Source of the DNA: Gossypium raimondii
Taxonomy: Eukaryota; Streptophyta; Magnoliopsida; Malvales; Malvaceae
Reading direction: 5' to 3'
Assembly: GCF_025698545.1 (NCBI RefSeq)
Contig: NC_068575.1
Span: 58,413,980-58,477,979 of the forward strand
DNA length: 64,000 bases
The notes under the pieces are model-generated. The model did no database searches, was not told where the DNA came from, and saw only the letters and a list, made by a program, of their open reading frames with translations. Below, piece by piece: positions 1-12,300 of this stretch (position 1 is the first letter of the stretch; the number at the start of each line of letters is the position of its first letter). A program made the position numbers and the translations under genes.

Positions 1-473
1 TTAAACAACACATTATAAAAATGATAATATGAATTTAAATTTAAAACAAAATAAAAATGACGAAGAATAATGTTGAAAAAGTCATGAAAAATAATGAGCC
101 GAAGGTCCACGGCCCGGCTGCCGAAACAAAATTTAATCTAAAAAAAATTGACGGCTAGGGTTTTTCACCACGAATAAATATTTTTCTAAATACATACTTC
201 GTTTATAGGCCTAGTTGGCAATATATGTGTATCGTCGCTCACATCAATTTCAGTGACGGGTGTGTTTCCATGAAATTGATCTCATCCGAACAATCCGGCG
301 CTAGCTGGGAATGAAGGAGCCATCTTCACTTTGACTTTGTTTTATGGTTTCCCCTTCCACACGTATACCCATATATTTTTCTTACTAACGCTTGAGTCTC
401 TTTGATCTTCTATCTCCTCCCTCCTCCCCACCCCATAATTTCTTAACTTGTTTTTACTGGGGATCGGATCGTA
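1..473. other. Upstream region of the small unknown gene
   Basis: AT-rich upstream DNA with no coding signal that I recognise. A TATA-like stretch (catatattttt, 370-380) lies about 95 bases before the ATG at 474. A pyrimidine-rich stretch at about 400-435 (ctcctccctcctcccc) could be part of the 5' leader. No repeat was recognised. Confidence 0.4.
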
Positions 474-893
474 ATGGTCTCCGAAGATTTTAGCTTCCCG
501 AAAATCACCAACCCTTTGCCTCAATTCACGTCTTTACCATCGTTATGGCGTGTAACTTCCTTGGTATATCCCGAATATGGAGATAATAATGAAGAAGAGG
601 AAGAACCGATGAGAAGGAAGAACTTGTCCGTCTCCTGCTTATCATCGGAAAGTGAAGCGAACAAGAGAGACGGTGAAGACAGGGAGAAAATGGACATGCT
701 GTGGGAGGAATTCAACGAAGAACTCAAACGTGCCTCTTCTTTGCGCAGCCGGAAAGAGGTGAAGGAGGCCATGAACAGTGGGACGGGGATGATGATTTAC
801 CCCAAGAAACAGAGTAAGATCAGCTTGTTGGCGGTGATGAAGACCTTGAAGATCAAGATCTTTTACCTTGGCAACTTGGTTTTAAAGAACTAA
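474..893 (+). CDS. Small intronless plant protein of unknown function (139 aa)
   Basis: A single uninterrupted frame of 139 residues that ends in TAA. I do not recognise a named domain. The protein is hydrophilic: an acidic EEEEE run at about residues 40-44 is followed by a basic patch (RRK), a Ser-rich stretch, then a charged block containing MDMLWEEFNEEL at about residues 73-84. The Met-Asp-x-Leu-Trp-Glu-(Asp/Glu)-Phe-Asn-Glu-Glu-Leu pattern is, from memory, typical of a family of short uncharacterised angiosperm proteins. The C-terminus is basic and hydrophobic (SLLAVMKTLKIKIFYLG). No signal peptide is evident. The start fits a TATA-like stretch about 95 bases upstream. It could be nuclear or cytosolic, but nothing in the sequence decides this. 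The gene looks real because of its length, codon quality and the conserved block; its function is unknown. Confidence 0.68.
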   Translation: MVSEDFSFPKITNPLPQFTSLPSLWRVTSLVYPEYGDNNEEEEEPMRRKNLSVSCLSSESEANKRDGEDREKMDMLWEEFNEELKRASSLRSRKEVKEAMNSGTGMMIYPKKQSKISLLAVMKTLKIKIFYLGNLVLKN

Positions 894-1774
894 GTAAACC
901 CCTCATCATTATAAACAGGGTTTTAGTTAATGTTTCGCTTGTCGAGTAAAGGGAGGAGAGGACTTGCTCTATCTTCAAAAACTTAACCTGGGCTGGGTTT
1001 CATTCGTATCAAGTGATTCTTCCTTGGTGATTAAGCTCCTCATCATTATGCTTGTAATTCGCCTCGAAAGCGAGCTGTATATGTATATTAGAAATTTTAC
1101 ATATATATGCATGTATAACTATACTAAGTGTTGGTTTGGATATAGAACTAACCTCTTCATTATTATTGTTCCCGATTGAAAGAATATTTGTTTTGATCAC
1201 TTGAGTTTCATGCTCCAGGCTTAAGACTGTTGGTGTATGCATGCTAATTAAGATTTAATCAGATCAATTAGAATATACATGTTATATCAAATAGTGTTAT
1301 TATGAACCAACTTAATTTTTCTCTATCAATATATTTGATTCTACTCATGTTTTTCTTCTAACTAGTCATTACGTCGAATATTTTAGAGTCTAAATAGGAG
1401 AAAAGTTACATATGAATTATTTATTTTATTCACATTCTCAAAATCGAGACTTGTTTAATGGATATTGAAATTCTTATCATTCAATTTGATAAACATAGAT
1501 ATATAAAAGTATTAAATGAATAAATTAAACCTTGTAAGACACAACAACATAAAATATATATGTAAGGTATTTGTATATATATGATTTTTAGTATATGTAT
1601 TAATTAATACAATATCAAAAATATAAAATTGATATTATATAGTATTATAAGGAGTGCCATAATTATTTTAAAAATTGTGCAGTTTACCAAAATTTCCATA
1701 TTCCACTATCCTTATTCACCCAAAAAAAGAAAAAAAGAAACTCTTGGTTTGAAGCAGCTGGGATATTGCAATCC
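894..1774. other. Intergenic, AT-rich; 3' flanks of two convergent genes
   Basis: This separates the + strand unknown gene from the 3' end of the - strand GDSL gene. It is mostly A/T-rich, with short open frames at 964-1179 (+) and 1009-1242 (-) that lack coding character. No repeat or RNA gene was recognised. Confidence 0.5.
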
Positions 1775-3551
1775 CTAGAGTTGAGCCATTTGCTTAACAT
1801 TGATGGGATAGCATGCAGATTGAGGGCCTGAATATGCCTTTTGAGCTATAATCTTATTGAAAGCTTGGGTTGGATGGTAAGCATCCCAAAACACGTATTC
1901 GTCCCTATTCGTGCATGGGATTGAAAATGGAAGACACGTTATTTGCCCTTTGTTTCTTCCAACCCCACAACACCCTTTATCCACCACTTTAAATCCTGCA
2001 ATAATTAAAATAATATCTGATTTAAACTAAAATTTTTATATAAGATTAAACAAATTTGTGTAGGAAGAAAGAAACAATTAATTAATGTTTACCGTAAGTA
2101 GCCGGATTACCCAATATGTCATTGAAGGCTCCATATGTATTGCCATAAACAAAAATAGCCTCGGTGTAGTTACCATGATTCAACTGATCAACAAGATTCT
2201 TAAGCCGCCGGTTGAAAATTTCCACCATATCGTTCACAGCCGACACACACTTCCCCGGCGGCGCAAAGCCTTTGGCCAGCTGGTTTGGAATGCAACCGAG
2301 TGGTCCAATGGCCGCCAACAAAAACTTTCTGAGCCCCAAGTTGTATAGTGCCATTATTTGAGCATCATAGTCATTTATTAGATGTTCAGCGAAAGCTTCG
2401 GGAGTGTAAGTGGAGCTTGAGGAATAAATAGAGGGCATGAGATAATTATTGATGTAGTCATTGCTGCCGATGTTGATGACAACTAAAGACTTGGCCAAAT
2501 ATTGGTTCAGTGTGTCCTGCTCCATTTGGTTTCTAAGCTGGTTCAATGTGCTTTTGAAATTCTCTACCTGTTGCCTTAAGCTGAACCTGTCCCCCTGCAT
2601 GGTCATTATTTCCTTTCGTTTAAAGGGGAAAAAAGAGAATCAAGCTTTGAACTTATTAGATTAGAAATTATTACTAGATTTAGGCCACTTTCATCAAGGA
2701 TCCCGGCTGCTGCTGAAGCATAGTTTACTCCGACCCAAATGCCTTGTTGGCCGGTGAAAGTTACGGTGAAGGCTGGAAGAAGTGGAAGGCCTAGCAAATC
2801 CCCTGCAAAATGGTTTTAGCAGAGATATGGATGACAATGGGACAGCTATTTGAATGCATACATCTTAATTAAGAGCATTTGGATTGATTAATTACATCGA
2901 AATAAATATAAGATTTTCGTGATCAAACTCGTAAATTAGATCATTTCTTTGACTATAATTATCAAATTACATTTAAAACTTATGAATTGTGTAAGATTTA
3001 CCACCCATAAACGATTCTCCATTTACACATAAGTGTTTATAAATTACTTTTTGGAAGTACCAAAATAGTAAATACCCCAAAGTTGAGAAACATTAGAGGT
3101 CTCATTTTATGCACCAATTTGTATGTTTTTTAAATTTCAAATACCAAATAAATTAACTCTTAACAGTTCTATTTCATATTATTTTATGTAGTCTTTTATT
3201 AACAAAGGGAAGAGGAACTATAATTATCATGATAGCTTAACAATAATGAGTTTGAATATCACTAAAAAACCATACAAAAGAGAGATTATGTAGAAAAGAA
3301 TGAGTACCAAGGAGATCAATGATGGTTTTACCGTTGGTGAACCTCCCCGTTGGACCCCCCTGATGAAAATCAATACCATAGGGAGGATAATTGGATTTTG
3401 CCAATGAACTTAAGCCGTTATTGTTCCCATTATCCACCAAGGAATCCCCCATCACAAACATCGCCGGAAACTGGCCATCACACACTGAGATTGCCACCAC
3501 CAAATTGAAGGCCAAGCTCAGCCACACCAAGGCCCAGCTCATCCTTTCCAT
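1775..3551 (-). CDS. GDSL-type esterase/lipase, secreted (364 aa, 4 exons)
   Basis: Exons on the minus strand are 3551-3308, 2802-2675, 2594-2093 and 1995-1775. All introns are GT-AG, and the phases join to a 364-residue frame ending in TAG. The product is an SGNH-hydrolase that cleaves ester bonds of lipids or wall-linked acyl groups, probably in the apoplast. Residues 1-27 form a hydrophobic signal peptide. Block I is [11 protein letters not shown] with the nucleophile Ser37. Block II is the YASAAAGI region near residues 108-115. Block III is GSNDY with the oxyanion Asn169. Block V is DAYHP with catalytic Asp329 and His332. The CCGVG motif near residue 300 and conserved cysteines are typical of the plant family, as is the length (usually 350-380 aa). 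Met1 and Met4 (3542) are both possible starts. The natural substrate cannot be read from sequence. Confidence 0.94.
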
Positions 3552-3559
3552 CTCTGGGT

Positions 3560-3568
3560 TTTATATAT
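3560..3568 (-). promoter_or_regulatory. TATA box-like sequence just upstream of the GDSL start codon
   Basis: On the minus strand TATATAAAA lies only 9-17 bases before the first ATG (3551). If it is the working TATA box, transcription would begin at or after that ATG, which would leave a very short leader or favour a downstream start. No other strong TATA was noticed in the next 100 bases upstream. Confidence 0.4.
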
Positions 3569-3901
3569 TTCTCCAGTGCAGCAATTGTGTGAATATAAAG
3601 ATAATTCAGCGGTGAATGAGATGGAGACGATGATGCTGATTGTGTTTTAAAAGTTAAAACGGCTTTTGAATCAGCAATGATCCATTGAGAAAAGAAAAAA
3701 GAGAGAGATGATGATGATGCTCATTTATCGACTCCTTTGCAGTTTTCCAGCAGTTTCTTGTCCTTTTGTCGAATCCTTTATGGCTTGCTCAGTCGGTTAG
3801 TTGAGGCTGTTTTCGGAGAGCGTTTCTATTCATCTTTTCCAGCTTCTCCATTTTTTTTATATCTAACTTTATTATCATCAAATCATATTTTATATCTATA
3901 C

Positions 3902-3923
3902 ATATATATATATATATATATAT
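3902..3923. repeat. (TA)n microsatellite
   Basis: Eleven TA units in an uninterrupted run, about 350 bases upstream of the GDSL start. Confidence 0.9.
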
Positions 3924-4446
3924 GCTTACATAATAATAAGTAGACTAAGTTTTAGCACAGTTGACATTAATATTGTAATCAATACAGAAATATATTAATT
4001 CGAATACACTTATCTTTCTATTTAAGTGTGGAATAAAATTACTACGTATAAGTAGTTCTAGAAATTGTATAAATAAAAAAATTTTACATATTAGAAACCC
4101 AGGATGTGATTGATGTTTGAATCAAATTGGATTGGTTGAATAGCGAACCGGTACGGATCGAATAAACCGGCTAAAAAATTGGTTGAACCTATAATTGAAT
4201 TGAGTTTTTTTTAAATAATTTTTAATTGGAAAGGTCGGACTGACAAATTGATCACTTGATCGGTTCAGCATTGGTCCGACTCAAAAAAATTTGTATGAGA
4301 TCGAATTGCATATATATTGTATGTTGTAATGTGCGTCCACAATAATTTGCAGAGTGATACGTGAGTTGTAAAAAAAAAAAGAAACAAATTTGCTTGCGTC
4401 AAAATTGTTGAGAATATTTTATTTATTTGACCAATAAATAAGGAGT

Positions 4447-4555
4447 GTTTTTATATAATATTAGGGATACAGGATGGGAATAACATGGTTTGAACCCGTG
4501 TCAAACAAGTGTTTGATAAGAGTTTTAATCACCGCGGTATTCAAGTCAAGACACA
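4447..4555 (-). mobile_element. tRNA-like SINE with 14-bp target duplication
   Basis: A 109-base insert flanked by exact 14-bp direct repeats (aataaataaggagt at 4433-4446 and 4556-4569). Read on the minus strand, its head holds an A-box-like stretch (complement of 4520-4538, gcggtgattaaaac). About 25 bases further is a near-canonical B box, GGGTTCAAACC (complement of 4487-4497). Its tail is A/T-rich. Internal pol III boxes with a long exact target duplication are the hallmarks of a tRNA-derived SINE mobilised by a LINE. I cannot name the SINE family from memory. Confidence 0.8.
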
Positions 4556-5586
4556 AATAAATAAGGAGTTAATCCTTCTTTTTTAAATTCTAGATATAAC
4601 TAATATACAATTACAAATATAAATAATACACATTTAAATACCTATATCAATAAAATTTGGAATGAAAACTCACTTGATAAAACTGGAACTTGGGATTTCA
4701 AAGTTCTCACAAGCTAAATAAAACTACTTTCAAAAAGTAAATCAAATAAGGATACTTGTAATTATAGATTTTCAAGACCTCACTAAAATTACTAAATTAT
4801 GGTACATTCTAAATAAAGTTTTAGTTCAAATTTATTAATTTATGTAAAAATATTTTAAAAGATAATAATTTTAATCTTTTCCCAACTATGTTTGTGTTAA
4901 GTATATTCATAAAACTTTTAAAACTTGATTCAATATATTTTATATATTTTTGGTGCATAGTATATTTTATATTAAGTCATTAGTACCTCTTTAGAATTTA
5001 ATATTAATAATGATCCAATGCATTTTCTTGCAAAAACAGAAGAGAAAAGCACAACAAATACACCTAACAGATCAATTCTGAAGCCCAACTCCAATGTTGC
5101 ATAAAGTTCGATTGTTTGAAAATTCTAAAAGTTTAGATTAATATAACATCGATTATACATTAAAAATTATCCTCTTCACCGACACTAAAACTTGTTAAAC
5201 TCCATGGATAAATGTTTGTAGAACGGTGTATCTTTCGAACATATTCCAAAATAAATAAATCTTATCAAAAGAGATTAAAAAAAAACAGCCTATTTATTCC
5301 AACCCCTCCTTCGTTTTGTACATTCTGTATCAACAAATTTCAAGGCAACTTAGTTTAATTGCTGCCACAAAACTCTGTAGTATGTATAAACCACACATGC
5401 TCAAACAGGGGAGAAGAAATGAAGATAATATAAATAAACACTTTTTTAAGAGGGGGGAAGTGTTCGGGCTTAATGCATGTCTCTCTGAAAAATATCCACA
5501 GAATGTCTCTTCAACAAGTTCCATAATGGCCATGGATGCCATCTTACATAGGAACCAAACATACACCAACCATAGCTCATTAATCC

Positions 5587-8500
5587 TCATTTCCGAAGCC
5601 TGATGTGAGGGTACAGTCCCAATATATGCTCCGGCAGGAAGTCGTGCCGGGTCAGAATTCCAACAATTGGAGGCCTCTGCATTTATCAGATAAATAGCGG
5701 AAAGTTAAGACGAAATTGCCTGCATGTATATATATATAAGAGGTAAAATTGGCTAACTAACTAGTTCTAGTTGTTGACACTCCGAATTCCACGAAGGAAG
5801 CTTTTCATTCTTACCAAAATGTATTATTTGAAGCAAAAATGCTGACATGCACCAAAAACATATAGAGAGCAAGAGAGACTTACCCCCTGACTCTTTGGTA
5901 CCACACACATGTGCCGGAGACCTAGCTGACGGAAGAGAACTGCAGCTTTGGCAAGTGACATGGTCTCAACCACTGTGTACGGTGATGTATTGGTGATTGG
6001 ATGGAGATCAACATACATGTCCATTTCCTCGTCTTTGATATCAAGATCCTCTAGTTTGACTCCCTTTCCTGACCCTGCCTTGGCGAAGTCAAATTTGGAG
6101 ATTCTATGTACTACCTCATCTCCTGAAAGTACCCTATCCCTTGAAAATATCTTTCCTTTAAGTAAAACAAGTAAATGAGACCTTAGAACAAGCCCACACA
6201 ACTCCGGAGCATCTGCAAAAGGTGGTTCATCAATAACAGGGAACCCATTATGCCCTGTAGTTTTCAAAGCATGTAATATGTTTCCGACCTTCTCAACACC
6301 AGAAAAGGTGATTAAAGGACCAGAAACAACATCTCGAGCAACTAAATGTTTCATGTACGGTTCTGCATGAGCCTCCATGTATGGCAATCCTTTTAGTTTT
6401 ACTATTTGGTCATAGACCCCATGGTTGAACATATCACCCACAGTTTTCGAGATAAGGAGAACCAGCATGACAAGTGGAAGCAGCAACAGATCATTAGTGA
6501 GCTCAAGCAGTATAACACACAAGGAAACTGTCATTCTCATAGTGCCACCAAGAAAAGAAGCTGCCCCAAGGAGGGCAAACAGACCAACATCGAGTTTAGT
6601 GATCGGATCAAATAGTCTACCAATAAGGCGGCCATAGCCAGCTCCAGCCAATATGACAGGAATGAAGAGCCCAGAGGGTATAGCTATCCCATAAGTGATA
6701 ACACCAAGGCAGTAAATAGCAATGAAGAAAATGAAAAGGGAGGAGATATGAAATTCTTTCGTAGTACTGGTACTCAATAGGTTACGGATAGCATCATCAT
6801 TAGTATTTAGAAAGAGGGAGGCCAGATCATTGTAATGATTTGGTGGACATTGAAAGCTTTTATAGTTTCCAGATAGATCAGTGTTGGGGCAGCTTTCAGT
6901 CGTGTCAATGGGGCAAGGGATGCATGTAGCAAACCATGGCAATCCATAGGAACAGATTGATGTTAACAGGGAGATGGTGACAACAAGTAGGATCTTAACA
7001 GCAGGTCCTTTTCTGCAAACAGGTGAACAACTTAGGCTATAGGATTCATCAAATGTAGCACAAAGGTAAATTTTTATTCACTAGAAACTGCTACTGTAGA
7101 ACCTTTACCAGTGTTTTAATCAAATTAAATAGTATAGGGCTGTCACATGAGGGACAACAGAAATTTGCCTTTTTTTTTTTTTTTTTTTTAAATTAGAAGA
7201 GAAGCAAACTAGTTATTACTAGTAAGCATATATTATTGATGTTGTCATGTTACTGATAATAATAGTATTATCAAACTACTTATGCTTGAGTACACCAGGA
7301 ACTATGATAGATTGATTGCAGTACATACTCATTAATGATGCTGTAAGTGCGAAGGACCTTATCCACAAGATAGTTATATAAGCTTCCAAAAATGCCTCCA
7401 ATAACTCCTAGAAGTATCACAGCAAGAATATCTGGCACGCTATATGCCACTTTGGCCGCACTGACATCATACATAATTAGTCCTCCTTCCCCAAACAAAC
7501 CACAAGTTCCAGTAGAGCATAACTGTATGAAAGCTCTCAAAACTATAGCAACTACTGCTGTTGTGAAAAAGGTTCTCCAAAGAAGTGCACTCCTCCACCT
7601 ATGGATAAGAAAAGGAAAAACACACATCATGATAGGACATGTATATAATGTACTCAACATGAAATGCAACGTGTTCAACTAAGCATCAAGAAATAAGAAT
7701 GAAATCACTAAATATTCAAGTAACATTTCAGTCGATCATTGTGATTCACACACTTCTGATTTTCTATGTAAACATGCAATCTAATACCAGGCTTCCAAAC
7801 AATTATGCAGAATGACTGCTTCATTTAGTAGAGATATCAAGTGTTTGAAGTCTTGCAAGTTGAATAAATAAAACTAGAAAAAGTTACACAGCATGAATAG
7901 CACGGAAAACAATCTTCTCAGTAATGTTATTAATTATCTTTCATGCCATATGTAAAAATCTACCAGCATTATGAGAGTCTGCAAGAGAAAACAAGGGAAA
8001 AGAGAGGAGAAGCTGTAACAAAAAATACTCATTTGTCAGAGAAATAGGGGTTACCATGATGCTGCCTCTTCAAGGGCAAAGAGTACACCGCCAACTGGAG
8101 CACGAAAGGCGGAAGCCACACCAGCAGCAGCTCCACAAGTTATCAGGTCCCGCCTATCACGATCATTTTTGAAATATCTAAGCCATCTCCAAGTCAAATG
8201 GTATTTTCGCGAACCTCCTTGTCCAATTAAAGAAGCTATGCAAGCACCTGTATGAACCATAGGCCCTTCTTTGCCAACAACAAATCCAGCAGATACACAA
8301 AGAATCGAACCAAAAATCTGCCAGATATGCAATAAGAAATGAAATTATATTAAAAGAACATACAGAAAACAGGTTCAACTTCAATCAATAAACATAAATA
8401 TTAAAGATGTGTGTCCCTGCAATCCAAGACTATGTTCACATGAGTAGTAAACAATTCAGTAGTCATTGGTATATACAAAAGTTGCAAACCAGTATCAAAA

Positions 8501-10807
8501 GCACAGGAGGCAATGGTAAAGATAAAAGGCAAAAGAAGCTTGCTAAATATTGTTTAAACTACCAATGCCATTCACCTTTACAAAGAGAGTACTTGGAGCC
8601 AGTATCGAATGAGCATCCACGCCATTGAGATAGGCTTTCACTTCAGGAATACCAGAACCTGCTGCTGCTGGAGCAATATAAGCACAAAGAGCTGCAGCTG
8701 CTGCTGCCAGAGCTAAATTGCAACTAGCTAAAGCTGCAAAAGCCTTGTAGTATCTGCACTGGATCATTATATGTCTTAGTTATCATGTGGGACTGTCAAG
8801 TAAATCCCACCTAAAAGTCTAACACTAACCACATTAGACCCGTACTAAAATGATCAAACTGTAAGTTTTCAATAAGTTGATCACACTTGAAAATATAAAA
8901 ATGCAGATCAATCTGAAATAATTGCTAGAAATTAAATATTATTATGCAATTTATGAATTTGTAGTCAAGAAGAAAATTAGAAAATAGTGGACATGCGAAG
9001 CAACCATGCTATTCTATGTTTGGCTAAATCCATTTTCAACTACTACATCCCAACTAGTTTTCCATCATTGAAACTACTTACAGCCAGATCTTCAAGCACA
9101 TGCATCAGCACTAGTGCTGTAGTGGCTGCTAAACCCATTCTTACTCCAGCTGATAACCACTTTAACATGAACCATCAATGAAATTATGAAACCAATTTGT
9201 AATTACCTTTAACCACCAATCTCTGCTAATGACCAACCATTCCTGATGCCCATTATCTCAAAACCAAATAATTTTGATAGTGCCACAATATTAGCTAGAT
9301 TCTCTCGTATCTTATATATATCAACAATGTACATGAAATGCCTGCCTTGAAAGAAAAAGCATTCATGAAGTCCATTAATTCTTCTTAGTCTTGTTATATG
9401 GAGGAAACTTTTTCCCCCTTTTTCCTCTTCTTTTTCAATCTTAAAGATGATGTTCAATTATCCTCTTCCAATGATAGAACCACAAATATTTTCGAAATTT
9501 GACTTACATGAAAAACCGAAATATGTTGAGCTTTAGAACACTGATAAATAACTAAACTAGTCCGGTGGTTTAACTATAAACTGGAAAAAGTAAAAACTAC
9601 TAACATCTAATTAGAGGTTTCAAGACCATATGAAGATTTCATCATACATATTCAAGGCAGTTCCAGTGGTCAAATAATAACAAGTTTAGCATTTTCTGAT
9701 ATTTAAGAACATATGAGGATGTCATCATACATATGCAAGGTGGTGATGTGCAAGAAAAACCAAAATATGCAAAACTAGAAGTTAAGGAGTAGTTTTGGAT
9801 CACTTTGGTCATTTGCAGATCTAAATTTGCCTGACAGAAAAATGTAAAGACTCTAATTGTCCAAGTAGAAAGCATTACGGGCTGTGAATGGATCAATGAT
9901 CTGTATTCCCCAGAAAGCGAGAAAGCAGAACAAAATTACAAGATAGCATAAGCAATTCACAAAAATGGCTAAGGAATCAAGGCTTATAACTTAGAAAAAT
10001 TTAGAAGTTGCACCAATAGTAAAGCTGGCTTACTTGTGCTCGAGCATGAGTTTCGTGGTCATTAGCAGCTTGAACCCAGAAATATTCTCAACTGCTATAT
10101 TGTTAAAGATCCCAACAAGTCCAGTGCCGAGGCCTATAATCAGTGCAAATGCCCATTTAAGCAGAACATACTGAAATATTTGGATCGTCCTCCTTGATCT
10201 CCAATCCTGCTTGAATAATTCATTTTCTATAATCCTGTTCAAACAAATATATATATATAAAACAAAGGTTGGTAGCTAAGACTAATTATTCAACAACAAT
10301 TTAAACATAACTAATCCATAAAAAAGTAGTAATTACACATTTTTTAAGAATATTAATGTCTGGAGTAGTAGCAATCAATACCAACACATAAACACACACA
10401 CACAATTGAACAAGTAGCAAAGACAACAATCATAGTTGATCTTTTCATCACGGTACTTGAGGCTGCTATAAATCAAAGCATGTCACTCTCTTACAACAGA
10501 TTGCATCACTATTAGCATAGCTGACCGTTGATTACAAAAAAAAAAAAAAAGCAACAAAGAAACACAATCCGAGCGCGTATAGCAAGAGAGATACTACAGC
10601 GCTTAGATCATAAAGCTGAGGACTTAGAGCTTACTCATAATCAAGGCTCTCAACGGGACAAGCATTGGCACCCACAATAGCGATCTGGGAGGTGGTGTTG
10701 TATCTCTTAGTCAACAGGGGTTGACTATAGATCCTATCCTCCATGTCCTTCCCGTAGTAGCATTCAATATCACCTTCCTCATTCGCTACTTTATTTTCTT
10801 GGTCCAT
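5587..10807 (-). CDS. CLC-C: CLC-c type vacuolar chloride channel/transporter (767 aa, 7 exons)
   Basis: Exons (minus strand): 10807-10635, 10234-10034, 8753-8576, 8317-8055, 7598-7329, 7012-5884 and 5676-5587. Phases join to 767 residues ending in TGA; Arabidopsis CLC-c is close to this length. The N-terminus carries the NTTSQIAIVGANACPVESLDYE region typical of plant CLCs. The selectivity motif is GSGIPE with Ser158 where nitrate-type CLC-a has Pro, which by established work favours chloride. The gating glutamate is present (GKEGP, Glu201), and this separates the protein from CLC-g, which has GKAGP. GLFIPVILAG and the conserved FALEE (about 264-268) are intact, so the transmembrane core is complete. 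The C-terminus carries two CBS domains and ends ILTRHDFLPEHILGLYPHI. It is expected in the tonoplast, moving anions in salt stress and guard cells. A leader intron is possible (donor at 11032, acceptor at 10847). The ATG at 10807 was chosen because it gives the family's usual acidic N-terminal extension. Confidence 0.95.
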
Positions 10808-11962
10808 CACTATTATTTAACAAACACTTCTCTTTTCTTATTTTACCTGCACTCCAATCATGAAAATGGTAATATATATATATATACTCATTCCAGAACT
10901 CAATTTTCAAAACCCAATCCCCAAAAGAAACACCCGAGTCATTTCTCATATCTGGGCTTTCAAAAAAAGCTCATCATACATGAGATACTAACACAGAAAA
11001 CATAAAGAAAAGAGAGGGGGATAAAAACATACCCTTTCTTTTCCTAGTCCTTGACGGGTGGAAAAGAAACACAGATTTGTTCAGTGAATCCTGAGAGCAG
11101 GGTTTAATTGTTGTACTTTGCAGAGAAAAGGAGAGGCCAAAATCCAGAAATGAAGCAATACAACCAAAAAAAAAAATGAAAAAAGAGTTGAACTGACAAA
11201 ATCCTATATGATTGGATTGGGATTAAGATAAAAAAAAAGTACTTCAAACAATATTCACATAAATAAAAATTGACGCACCCGATTCTTTACTTGTAAATCA
11301 ACACCACATGTACCATCCATGCTTAATGGTTTTCTTTCTTTATATTTTTTAATAATAATCAATTTTATATTAGTAATTAAAAATATAATTATAATTTACA
11401 AATCAATTCTATTACTTTAAAATAATTTTTAATTAAACTAATAAATACCAATATTAAGGCATTTTGTCTTTTTGTTATTTTTGTCTAAGAAGAGATTATT
11501 CATAAATAGTTTAGTTCTTTCTTTTTTAAGCACAAATACTTTATTTTCATTTATAATTTAATTGTTAAACTTTTTGTAAATATTATTTTAATAGTAATTT
11601 CATTCGCTCAGTGTGATAACATTTAATTGATTATTAATTAAGTTGTAATGGTATTTTTTCTAAGAGATGGTAAAATTAATAAGGTAATAAAGCTTAATAT
11701 GGTATATATGAAATTTAATATTGAACATATCATATATGGCTGTTTATAGAAAGAAATAGGAGTTGTTAATTTTTTGACTTGTTATGCATTATTATTGGAT
11801 TCACATGCGAGGTGGGAATATAGATAGGTGTCATCAATCAAATGATAAAAGGTGGAAATTGATAAATAAATAAACAGAAAATTAAACCTATGAAGCTTTA
11901 AAGAGAAAATTGAACGATAGGATAAATATAATTTGAGTCTGACTGGATGTTTCTTTTTAAGG
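10808..11962. other. CLC-c leader/promoter and AT-rich flank
   Basis: Upstream side of the minus-strand CLC-c gene. A TATATATATATA run at about 10871-10887 could be a TATA region. A GT donor context (complement of 11027-11033, GGTATGT) and a TGCAG acceptor (complement of 10847-10850) would define a 5' leader intron of about 190 bases; this is inference. Beyond 11300 the sequence is very AT-rich and I see nothing else in it. Confidence 0.4.
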
Positions 11963-12300
11963 TTTAATGATAAATTTGACCATTAATGTTGGCATGTTTT
12001 GTCAAAATGATCCTACTTGTATTTTTAGTCTTATTTGGCCATCAACTTTTGATTTTTTTCAAATTGTTTTTCTAACATATTTTATGAATAAATTTAAGGT
12101 TTCAATTTTTCTTTTCTTTTTTCAAAAGGTTTAAATCTTTTATACGTTTATTTATTGAGAGGTTTTTTACTGAGTTATATTTTTTAGATAATTATGTTTA
12201 TTTTCTTTAAATTAAGAGTTATTTTTAATTCCATGTATTATTTATATTATTTTTCACAAACTCAAGGATTTAAATATAATTATTTATAATTACATAAAAT
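11963..12300 (+). mobile_element. Half of a foldback element related to 55560-56251
   Basis: It begins with a sequence close to the terminal repeat of the element at 55560-56251 (aatgataaatttg, then gtcaaaatga and ttatttggccatcaac). It then continues with that element's interior (gaataaatttaaggtttcaa, taaattaagag). No matching inverted right end is visible, so it looks truncated or eroded. Confidence 0.6.

Larger units (their letters stand above)
3552..5586. other. Intergenic between GDSL promoter and CLC-c 3' end
   Basis: This region holds the GDSL promoter and a (TA)n microsatellite (3902-3923). A stretch at 4130-4280 is rich in aaccggt/ccggtt and ggttcagc words, typical of degraded plant repeats. 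A SINE on the minus strand occupies 4447-4555. The rest is plain AT-rich DNA. Short open frames at 5316-5603 (+) and 5330-5590 (-) overlap the CLC-c 3' flank and do not look coding. Confidence 0.5.

Noticed and set aside
4130..4280. aaccggt/ccggtt-rich block as a possible regulatory array
   Set aside because: Such words are common in worn plant repeats, and no ordered unit could be defined.
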